NCBI GenBank assembly: GCA_027073945.1
Contig: JALTEL010000087.1
Span: 1 to 11,483, forward strand
Direction: 5' to 3'
Length of the DNA stretch: 11,483 bases
Source of the DNA: Caldifarciminota bacterium
GTDB lineage: Bacteria > WOR-3 > Hydrothermia > UBA1063 > CAJXJZ01
The notes under the pieces were generated by a model. The model worked only from the letters and a program-made list of their open reading frames with translations. It made no database searches and was not told where the DNA came from. Positions 5,728 through 11,483 of this stretch are shown piece after piece (position 1 is the stretch's first letter; the number at the start of each line of letters is the position of its first letter). Made by a program: the position numbers and the translations under genes.

Positions 5728-7473
5728 ATGAGCGAACGGATAATGCCAATTCATATGAAAGAGAGTCTGGATAGAAGGAACGATGTTCTTGAGAATTTCT
5801 GGGAAAGGACTGGGGCAGTTTCTGACAGAAAGGATAAAGAAAGCACGGCAAAAGTAATAGAGATAATAAAAAAATCAAAAGAGTTCATAGTTATACGCAC
5901 GAAGAAAATATTTTCTGCAGAACTGATTGAAGCATTGAGAGATGCAAGAGAGCGTGGTGTCAGGATTTATGGAATAATAGAGAAAATAGAGAAAAAAGAG
6001 AAAAAAGAGAAGCCTGAGAAGCACGAATATCTGGATAGTGGAATCTTTCGTTTCTCCAATGACTCCATATTTTCATCCTACATCATATCTGACCCCAACG
6101 GAAAAAAGCCGAAAGGGCTATGGGTGCCCATACCTGTTTTCAATATTCCCAGCAACCTATCTATTGAACTTGATGGTCAGTATGTTCGAGAATTGTGGGG
6201 TCACTTCTCTCAGGAGTTCTGGCAGTCAACAAGGGAGATATTCTTTGGAAAAATGAAACAGAAGGTAGAAGTTGAGGCACAACCACCCGAGCTTCCTGCT
6301 ACTTTGAAAGTGACTTCCAGAGACTTCAGTATTCCGGCATTATCTGACTCTGAGGTTGAAACTGTTGTGCTCCCAGAAACCGCTATGGAAATTGGTGAAA
6401 GCTTTTGGGAGGAAAAGGACTGGATTCTGGATGCGGGGCGACTCATTGTGCCACTAACTGAATTATCAAGAGACTTTCTGGACTATGCGATTGGAGAAGA
6501 TTTGGATATATTTGCCGCAAACCCCGGTTTTGGCTTTATAAAGCTCGATAGCCCCAATCACAAGAATACTTCTTTTGTGTTTATGCCAGATATGGCAAGA
6601 AAGATTCCGGATAACGGGAAAAAAGGGATTGAAGCAAAAGTTGAAAAGTCACTGGAATGGGTTTTCAACAGAACAAAGCCTCTGAAAGAGATAGAAAATG
6701 AGATTATTCTATGGGATTCGAAATGGACTGAAAAAACAGCAATCTCCGTTGAAAAGCGGACAAAACTTACACTACCAGATGTGGTAGCCGAAAATATTGA
6801 CCGGTGGCTTGAGTATGAAAAGATACCTAGACCTGAACTTCCAGACAATCTGCCTCTTGCACTGGATGTGAATCTGGAATGGAAAATTCTGCCACCATAC
6901 CTGCCAGACAATGCAAAGAAACATGTTCTCTACAGCAAGTGGGAGGAGTTCCAGAAAAATATGCATTCTGCATTAGGAGAACTGCTCAATCAGTTTGACT
7001 CCGAGCTAGCGAAAAGGAGCAAAATGGTTGAAGAGAAAAAGATGAAAGGAGCAGATTTCAGAGGCTTTAAAGGAAAAGTAGGAGACTTGAGAAAGAGCCT
7101 TGCTTCTTTAGAGTCAAGGATAGATGGAGCATATGGTAGAAAAGTGAAAGCGGAGAGTATTGTTGAGGAGTTTATGTCCGTGAAAACAGAGTTTGAACAA
7201 CTTCTTGACCGGCACAAACCGCAGGACGAAGAGGATAGTGACGAGATTGGTGAAATGACAGAAAAAAATAAGAAAAAACAGAAAAAGAGGGGTGTGGAAT
7301 CAGCTATTATGAAAAAGGAGGACATTCCCCGTTCATTGCCAAAGATAGGCGAGCTATACAACAGCAAAAATCGTGATTTGCTTGCCATAGAGTTTAAAGA
7401 GGAGATTGAAGATGCAAAAAAGGAGGCGAAAAACTATAACGCAAGAATTGTTGTTAAAAAGGAGGTGACGTAA
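5728..7473 (+). CDS. PLD-like domain protein with degenerate HKD motif and coiled coil
   Basis: A 581-residue protein. Residues about 30-165 have the layout of a phospholipase D-like domain: an STAKVIEIIKKSKEFIVI opening, LIEALRDARERGV, then an FSSYIISD strand followed by NLSIELDG and YVRELWGHFSQEFW. The catalytic HxKxxxxD should fall on residues 115-122, but the His is F115 and the Lys is S117; only D122 remains. I see no second HKD repeat, so the domain is probably binding or scaffolding rather than catalytic. Residues about 412-500 look like a coiled coil, followed by an acidic patch, a Lys-rich linker (about 510-525) and a conserved-looking tail (SLPKIGELYNSKNRDLLAIE). GGAGGT (5715-5720) precedes ATG 5728, which directly follows the previous stop. 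Role (inference): platform linking helicase and nuclease. Confidence 0.7.
   Translation: MSERIMPIHMKESLDRRNDVLENFWERTGAVSDRKDKESTAKVIEIIKKSKEFIVIRTKKIFSAELIEALRDARERGVRIYGIIEKIEKKEKKEKPEKHEYLDSGIFRFSNDSIFSSYIISDPNGKKPKGLWVPIPVFNIPSNLSIELDGQYVRELWGHFSQEFWQSTREIFFGKMKQKVEVEAQPPELPATLKVTSRDFSIPALSDSEVETVVLPETAMEIGESFWEEKDWILDAGRLIVPLTELSRDFLDYAIGEDLDIFAANPGFGFIKLDSPNHKNTSFVFMPDMARKIPDNGKKGIEAKVEKSLEWVFNRTKPLKEIENEIILWDSKWTEKTAISVEKRTKLTLPDVVAENIDRWLEYEKIPRPELPDNLPLALDVNLEWKILPPYLPDNAKKHVLYSKWEEFQKNMHSALGELLNQFDSELAKRSKMVEEKKMKGADFRGFKGKVGDLRKSLASLESRIDGAYGRKVKAESIVEEFMSVKTEFEQLLDRHKPQDEEDSDEIGEMTEKNKKKQKKRGVESAIMKKEDIPRSLPKIGELYNSKNRDLLAIEFKEEIEDAKKEAKNYNARIVVKKEVT
7461..7468 (+). promoter_or_regulatory. 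Consensus Shine-Dalgarno GGAGGTGA for the DUF2997 gene
   Basis: A perfect complement of the archaeal 16S rRNA tail, five bases ahead of ATG 7474 and inside the end of the preceding gene. An equally perfect copy lies at 7677-7684 ahead of the GTG at 7689. These two sites suggest that the small DUF2997 and DUF1257-like proteins are translated efficiently compared with the weakly led genes 1 and 2. Confidence 0.8.
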
Positions 7474-7692
7474 ATGGAAGAAGAGGAGAAGATAACTGTA
7501 AAGATAGACAAAGATGGAAACATAATATCCGAGGTGCACGGAGTGGTTGGCCCATCCTGTGTTGATAAGGTGAGCGAACTCCTAGAGGGGCTGGCAGAGA
7601 TAGATGATATGAAAAAGACGGATGGATACTTCATGGATCCGAATGTTCTCGAAAAAACAAAAAGCACAAATAAGTTGGAGGTGAAAAAGTGA
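7474..7692 (+). CDS. DUF2997 family small protein
   Basis: A 72-residue protein opening with strands KITVKIDKDGNI, then VHGVVGPSCVDKVSELLEGL. That matches the DUF2997 pattern: an amphipathic beta pair with a DG turn, then G-x-x-G-x-x-C leading into a helix. C-terminal to about residue 50 it diverges and ends in a Lys-rich tail. DUF2997 genes are typically neighbours of DUF1257 genes, as here. No enzymatic role is known; the conserved Cys might bind metal or a partner, but this is speculation. The gene abuts the upstream stop and overlaps the next gene by 4 bp. Confidence 0.8.
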   Translation: MEEEEKITVKIDKDGNIISEVHGVVGPSCVDKVSELLEGLAEIDDMKKTDGYFMDPNVLEKTKSTNKLEVKK

Positions 7693-8279
7693 GTGTTTTT
7701 GTAAAGGCTAAAATTAGAAAGGGAGCCATTACTACTAAGTTTGAGGATAAAGAGTGTTTGGTGAGTGCGTTGAAAGAGAATGGCATAGATTTTACATTGA
7801 CAGAAAATGGAATAGATGTGCAGGACATGGAAACGCTGAGTTTTGTTAAGAAAAGCTCTCATTATGTTCTTGAGTTCCAAGTGCAAACGGAAGTTTATAA
7901 CGGTCAAGAAAAAGAAACTGAGAGGGGAAAGAGAATGGTAGCATCGCAATCTAAGGCTATAAATGCCTTCGTAAGCAACATTGAATCTGCTTATGATAAG
8001 TTCCTTGATGAAAAAATCGAAAGACTGAAACTTGAACAATACGAGAAGAAGATGTCTCAGGAAATGGAAACTGAAATGAACGAAAGACAGAATGCAATTA
8101 TTGCAGAGAGGGAAATCAAGAGACTAGAAAGAATAAAGCGGAAGAGAGAAATGGAGAAGAAGAAAATGATTGAGGAAAAGGTGGAAAAGTTAAGGGAGCG
8201 GGCCAAAATGCTTGGTTATGAAGTAGAGGAAAAGGTGGAGAACAATGAAAGAATTATGGTCCTCGTTAGAAGAAGATGA
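7689..8279 (+). CDS. DUF1257 (Ycf35)-like protein with long helical insert
   Basis: A 196-residue protein started by GTG 7689 with a perfect GGAGGTGA at 7677-7684. The N-terminus has a KAKIRKG strand and LVSALKENGI helix like DUF1257. The extreme C-terminus (RAKMLGYEVEEKVENN then IMVLVRRR) has the terminal strand pattern seen in that family. Between them, about residues 80-175 form a long, highly charged helix predicted to be a coiled coil, so the assignment rests on the two ends plus context. DUF1257 is the family of plastid and cyanobacterial Ycf35, function unknown. The gene overlaps the DUF2997 gene by 4 bp and the radical SAM gene by 35 bp. Role (inference): adaptor for the AAA ATPase or the radical SAM enzyme. 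Confidence 0.65.
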   Translation: MSVFVKAKIRKGAITTKFEDKECLVSALKENGIDFTLTENGIDVQDMETLSFVKKSSHYVLEFQVQTEVYNGQEKETERGKRMVASQSKAINAFVSNIESAYDKFLDEKIERLKLEQYEKKMSQEMETEMNERQNAIIAEREIKRLERIKRKREMEKKKMIEEKVEKLRERAKMLGYEVEEKVENNERIMVLVRRR

Positions 8280-8889
8280 AATACAGGGGGATTGGAGAAA
8301 TAAACAGAATCTCCTCAATGTAGCGGATATCCTTGAGGATGCAACTTCTGAGGGGGCCGGCATTCGCTTCACAATATGGGTTCAGGGATGCCCGATAAGG
8401 TGTAAGGGGTGCTGGAACTCACATATGTGGGACTTTAAACCGAACCACCTTATATCAGTAAGCCGGCTGGCTGAATATATAGCTTCAAAGAAAGGGGACA
8501 TAGAGGGAATAACTCTTGTTGGGGGGGAACCTCTTGCACAGGCGGAAGCTGTAAGGAAGTTGATAGAGGCCGTAAAGAGAGAAGGGTTAACAGTCGTACT
8601 GTATACCGGCTATGATGAAGGGGAGATAAGCGGTGAAGATGCAATCGAATGCTTCAACATGTCAGACATAGTGATTGCAGGCCCATACATAGAGGAAAGG
8701 AGAAATCTCTTTTTGCGCTGGAGGGGGTCCGATAACCAGAAATTGATATTTCATAATATGAAGTACAAAGAGATGTACGGCGATGAACCGGGAGAAAATG
8801 TTGTTGAACTGCACATAGACGAGGAGAATGGTGAGATAGTTATGCTGGGTTTCCCAGATGAAGAAATTGAAAAAGAGGTGATGGAATGA
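8245..8889 (+). CDS. NrdG-like radical SAM protein
   Basis: A 214-residue radical SAM protein of the small 4Fe-4S, NrdG-like (anaerobic ribonucleotide reductase activase-like) class. The motif C49-PIR-C53-KG-C56 is the CX3CX2C ligand set for the [4Fe-4S] cluster that cleaves S-adenosylmethionine. Upstream EGAGIRFTIWVQGC and downstream TLVGGEP (about 90-96) are the SAM-binding signatures, and AGPYIEERR with GSDNQKLIF closes the core. The domain is minimal with no extra cluster motif. No ribonucleotide reductase gene is near, so a role as RNR activase is unlikely; the substrate is unknown and could be a protein or RNA in this system. ATG 8245 is supported by GGTGGAG (8234-8240), giving a 35-bp overlap with the upstream gene. 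Being oxygen-sensitive, it points to an anaerobic host. Confidence 0.9.
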   Translation: MKELWSSLEEDEIQGDWRNKQNLLNVADILEDATSEGAGIRFTIWVQGCPIRCKGCWNSHMWDFKPNHLISVSRLAEYIASKKGDIEGITLVGGEPLAQAEAVRKLIEAVKREGLTVVLYTGYDEGEISGEDAIECFNMSDIVIAGPYIEERRNLFLRWRGSDNQKLIFHNMKYKEMYGDEPGENVVELHIDEENGEIVMLGFPDEEIEKEVME

Positions 8890-10499
8890 TAAGAGAGTAC
8901 CAGAATGATGTAAATCGGAAAATAGGGTCAAATTACCCTATCATACAGCTGACAAGCTATGAGTGGAGGCGTGTACAGGGAGTTGTAATAAAGGCTTCAA
9001 GAGAAGCTGGAAAAGCTGTCTATCTATGGAACAATGTGGATGGTGTTCGGAAATGGGATATGGACGAAAGGGTTTGGATGGTGGCAGATGACAGCCTTAA
9101 ATCTCCCAATGAGGCACTTAGTTGGTTTATAAAAGAGGTGGGAGATGGTAACAGAATCACATTTGTTATGGAGGATTTGCACATCTACTACGATTCCCCT
9201 CAGAAAAGGGAGATAATTACGCTGCTTAAAAAGGTGCCCAGAATAGAAGGTGATAGAACGCTTATCCTATCCCTCCATAACCGTACCATGCCTTCCGAAC
9301 TGGAGAAGGAGATATATGTTCTGGAAATACCGCTTCCTGATACAGGTGTGTTAAAGAGTGTTATGAAGGAGGTTATCAATTCCCTCGAGTTGCCCGAAGA
9401 AAGAGCCCCCGAAGAGGATCAGGATTATGTCGTAGAGGCAGCACTGGGTCTCACGGAGATGGAAGCGAAGTATACCTTTATGGAAATAGCCAGTTCAGAG
9501 AACAGGCTTACCAGAAGTGAAATACCACAGATAGTCGAGAGGAAGGAACAGATAATAAAGAAGAGCGGAATTCTGGAGTATTTCCACCCGAAGGAGGCTT
9601 TTAAAGATGTCGGCGGGCTTAATAGCTTAAAGGAATGGCTCAAAGTTAGGGAGAAAGGCTTTGACCCCAATGCCAAGGATTTTGGAGTTTCACCACCTAA
9701 AGGCGTTCTTCTGCTTGGGGTTCAGGGGTGTGGGAAAAGCCTGATTGCCAAGTCAATATCGTCAGAATGGAACCTTCCACTCCTCAAGCTTGATGTCGGG
9801 CGAGTATTTGGTGGTGTTGTCGGAGAGTCTGAGAGCAACATAAGAAAGGCTCTTTCAATAGCAGAAGCCATATCACCAAGCATACTATGGATAGATGAGA
9901 TTGAAAAAGGACTTTCCGGTGTCGAGAGCTCGGGTGCCACTGATTCTGGTACCACTGCCAGAGTATTTGGAACAATACTCACATGGATGCAGGAGAAAGA
10001 AAAGCCTGTTTTCGTGGTGGCCACTGCCAACAACATTCAAAGCCTGCCACCTGAACTTCTTAGAAAGGGAAGATTTGATGAAATATTCTTTGTGGATCTC
10101 CCGGGTAAAAAAAGTAGAAGAGAGATATGGGAGATTCATCTGAAAAAGAGACTCGGCAGCAGACTGGATGACTTAATAAAGAAAAAAGAAATTGACATTG
10201 CAAAGCTTGTGGAACTGACAAAAGGATATTCTGGAGCGGAGATTGAAGAGGCCCTTAACGAGGCCCTTTATTCTGCGTATTACAGTGACAGGGAACTTTC
10301 AATGAACGACCTCAAAAAAGCAATTAATGACACATACCCACTTTCTAAAATAATGGGTGATGTTATCATGGATTTAAGAAAATGGGCAGAAGTCAGAGCA
10401 AGAAAGGCAACAGACGAAGATGTTGAAGAAATAAAGGTTGATAAAACAAAAAAGGTTCCACGCCTGAAGGGTGAGGTCCCCAACCCATTTGCTGATTAG
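8886..10499 (+). CDS. Ycf46-type AAA+ ATPase
   Basis: A 537-residue ATPase closely resembling Ycf46. Residues about 15-190 form the family's degenerate N-terminal nucleotide-binding-like domain (YPIIQLTSYEWRRV, ITFVMEDLH, IPLPD). The AAA+ module follows: DVGGLNSLKEWL, Walker A GVQGCGKS (278-285), LDVGRVFGG, VGESESNIRKAL, Walker B ILWIDEIEKG (D337, E338), sensor 1 VATANN, and the arginine-finger segment PELLRKGRFDEIFF, then an alpha-helical lid. All ATPase residues are present, so it is probably an active oligomeric motor. Walker A has Cys at position 282, normal for Ycf46. ATG 8886 overlaps the radical SAM stop by 4 bp and has GAGGTGATG (8875-8883). Ycf46 is known mostly from plastids and cyanobacteria with no settled biochemical role; here it sits with a radical SAM protein, DUF1257-like and DUF2997. 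Confidence 0.95.
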   Translation: MIREYQNDVNRKIGSNYPIIQLTSYEWRRVQGVVIKASREAGKAVYLWNNVDGVRKWDMDERVWMVADDSLKSPNEALSWFIKEVGDGNRITFVMEDLHIYYDSPQKREIITLLKKVPRIEGDRTLILSLHNRTMPSELEKEIYVLEIPLPDTGVLKSVMKEVINSLELPEERAPEEDQDYVVEAALGLTEMEAKYTFMEIASSENRLTRSEIPQIVERKEQIIKKSGILEYFHPKEAFKDVGGLNSLKEWLKVREKGFDPNAKDFGVSPPKGVLLLGVQGCGKSLIAKSISSEWNLPLLKLDVGRVFGGVVGESESNIRKALSIAEAISPSILWIDEIEKGLSGVESSGATDSGTTARVFGTILTWMQEKEKPVFVVATANNIQSLPPELLRKGRFDEIFFVDLPGKKSRREIWEIHLKKRLGSRLDDLIKKKEIDIAKLVELTKGYSGAEIEEALNEALYSAYYSDRELSMNDLKKAINDTYPLSKIMGDVIMDLRKWAEVRARKATDEDVEEIKVDKTKKVPRLKGEVPNPFAD

Positions 10500-10518
10500 T
10501 CAGATCCGGTGGTTTAGC

Positions 10519-11226
10519 ATGTCTAAAACATTCAAAACCCTGTTACCGGTAGAGAGAGCAGCACCAGGCCTCATTGTCGGAACAACCGATTACGCTGATG
10601 ACGAAGTGTGCGGAAGTTGCCGTCTGAAAATCGTCTGTGAAATTGCGAAGAAGAGCCTGCCTCTTGAGGTTCTGGCTGCTGGCAATCCAGAGATGGTGCA
10701 TGATTGTGCCAAGGGAACTCAGGTGCAGATATTCGATGTAAGGCATTCTGACAAACCAGCCGTGGAAGAAAAGTCAAAGTCAGTAAAATCCGGGAGACTC
10801 TACCTCCTTGATGCAAACATATTTATCTTTGCACTGAACGGCGATAGTAAATGGGGAAAAATTTCCGGTTGGGTCATAAATAGAGCTGACATCCGTGTTG
10901 CCACAACAAAAAAAATTCTGGAAGAAGTCCATAATATGAGCCAGAAAATGGTTGATGCCATTGATATTGTGTTTGAGGTGGATGAGATAATGCCAGAACT
11001 GCTGGAAACCAAACCGCAGTATGGCAAAAAGGAGCCATCGCTTTCAGATTTATCCCTCATTCAGGCCGCAATAGACAATGAGGAGGTGGATGGAATAATA
11101 ACACTGGATACGGATTTCAAGAACATAGCGGCTGCGGGGATGGTCAGATTGAAAACTGGCAGAAAGATAGAGGTTCTCACGCCTGAAGAACTGAAATCCA
11201 AGATAGTCAAACCATCGAGAAGATAA
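10519..11226 (+). CDS. PIN-domain nuclease with N-terminal cysteine cluster
   Basis: A 235-residue protein. The C-terminal 140 residues are a PIN domain: LLDANIFIF (D98), ILEEVHN (E135, E136), SLSDLSLIQAA (D177) and LDTDFKNI (D197, D199). These match the acidic metal-binding residues of PIN ribonucleases, so it is predicted active. The N-terminal 70 residues carry C31-GS-C34, C40 and H61-D-C63, a CX2CX5C...C set that could hold zinc or an Fe-S cluster. A longer reading from 10471 overlaps the upstream gene, but ATG 10519 is preferred because GGTGGT (10508-10513) lies five bases ahead. Only 19 bp separate it from the ATPase gene, so it is probably the last gene of the operon. No antitoxin-like gene precedes it, which argues against a VapBC pair. 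It is the second predicted metal-dependent RNase of the cluster. Confidence 0.85.
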   Translation: MSKTFKTLLPVERAAPGLIVGTTDYADDEVCGSCRLKIVCEIAKKSLPLEVLAAGNPEMVHDCAKGTQVQIFDVRHSDKPAVEEKSKSVKSGRLYLLDANIFIFALNGDSKWGKISGWVINRADIRVATTKKILEEVHNMSQKMVDAIDIVFEVDEIMPELLETKPQYGKKEPSLSDLSLIQAAIDNEEVDGIITLDTDFKNIAAAGMVRLKTGRKIEVLTPEELKSKIVKPSRR

Positions 11227-11262
11227 CCATCCTCATGAGTCCTGAGCAACTGGCATTGAAAT
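11227..11262. other. Convergent intergenic gap, no clear terminator
   Basis: Thirty-six bases separate the operon's last stop from the stop of the convergent minus-strand gene. It contains a small palindrome CTCATGAG (11232-11239) but no oligo-T run on either strand, so transcription may end inside the opposing gene. Confidence 0.5.
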
Positions 11263-11483
11263 TCAGACCCCCCTCAGAACATCCTCCAGTGTCCAGTAAA
11301 CCACTCCCTCCTTCCGCATCTCTTCAATGCACTGCTCCGTAAAGCCTGACTTTGAGACCATCAGGTACCTCTTTTTGAAACCGTCGAGATCCGTCAGTTC
11401 TGCCTTCCGTTTCAGGTCTTTCAGGGCCGCACAGGACATCTTCCTGTTTCTCCACTTCACCTCCCCGAAAAGGACTTCCCTTT
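11263..11483 (-). CDS. Archaeal AAA ATPase, DUF234 C-terminal fragment (runs off window)
   Basis: The frame is open through the right edge. Reading inward, it gives REVLFGEVKWRNRKMS, then ALKDLKRKAEL, GFKKRYLMVSKSGFTEQC and a stop at 11263-11265. That is the end of the DUF234 domain found at the C-terminus of archaeal ATPases (AAA domain plus PD-(D/E)XK nuclease-like DUF234); GEVKWR is the nuclease-core E-x-K strand. About 73 residues are in view; the ATPase portion lies outside. The GTG at 11460 is an internal codon, not the start. These genes are scattered in archaeal genomes and often associated with mobile or accessory regions. The gene is convergent with the operon and probably unrelated to it. 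Confidence 0.85.
   Translation of the reverse strand, partial: REVLFGEVKWRNRKMSCAALKDLKRKAELTDLDGFKKRYLMVSKSGFTEQCIEEMRKEGVVYWTLEDVLRGV

Noticed and set aside
873..7473. DISARM-like defence system (helicase plus PLD protein)
   Set aside because: The helicase is Upf1-like SF1 rather than the DISARM SF2 type, the PLD motif is degenerate, and there is no DUF1998 or methyltransferase gene.
7434..8039. Minus-strand open frame of 201 codons
   Set aside because: Antisense to three overlapping real genes, and its composition is that of a reverse reading.
8527..8533. Seven-G run in the radical SAM gene as a phase-variable tract
   Set aside because: It is short, encodes the essential GGEP motif and is not accompanied by other simple repeats; there is no evidence of slippage.
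10471..10518. Upstream start for the last PIN gene
   Set aside because: It overlaps the ATPase end and has no ribosome binding site, whereas ATG 10519 has GGTGGT at good spacing.
10519..11226. VapBC toxin-antitoxin pair
   Set aside because: The PIN protein is longer than VapC toxins, has an extra Cys-rich N-terminus, and is preceded by an AAA ATPase rather than a small DNA-binding antitoxin.

Overview
The window looks archaeal and probably comes from a thermophilic or anaerobic euryarchaeon. The evidence is a BRE/TATA-type promoter ahead of the first large gene, near-perfect GGAGGTGA Shine-Dalgarno sites, GTG starts, heavy use of AGA/AGG and ATA codons, Lys/Glu-rich proteins, and a DUF234-type archaeal ATPase fragment at the right edge. 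The exact lineage cannot be fixed from sequence reading alone.

Layout. Positions 13-87 hold a complete tRNA-Gly(CCC) with encoded CCA. Positions 88-872 contain no convincing protein gene. This stretch carries degenerate direct repeats, several short hairpins, a T-rich tract, doubtful mini-ORFs and, near 729-744, a plausible archaeal promoter. From 873 to 11226 run eight same-strand genes, each overlapping, abutting or within 19 bp of the next, so this is almost certainly one operon. From 11263 to the right edge, on the minus strand, lies the C-terminal end of an archaeal AAA ATPase with a DUF234 nuclease-like domain.

The operon encodes, in order: (1) a 1115-residue Upf1/DNA2-like SF1 helicase with a large insertion; (2) a 507-residue protein ending in a NYN/PIN-fold ribonuclease domain; (3) a 581-residue protein with an N-terminal phospholipase D-like domain whose HKD signature is degenerate, plus a coiled-coil C-terminus; (4) a 72-residue DUF2997 protein; (5) a 196-residue DUF1257 (Ycf35)-like protein with a long helical segment; (6) a NrdG-like radical SAM protein; (7) a Ycf46-type AAA+ ATPase; (8) a second PIN-domain nuclease with an N-terminal cysteine cluster.

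Interpretation (inference): genes 4-7 form a core of uncharacterised families, and genes 1-3 and 8 add a helicase, two predicted ribonucleases and a likely non-catalytic PLD-fold protein. The combination suggests an ATP-driven, radical-SAM-assisted system acting on RNA or RNA-containing complexes. It could be a defence, RNA quality-control or RNA repair/modification system. It matches no named defence system that I can recall and is the main candidate here for an undescribed system. The flanking tRNA gene and the AT-rich start of the operon are compatible with a tRNA-associated genomic island.
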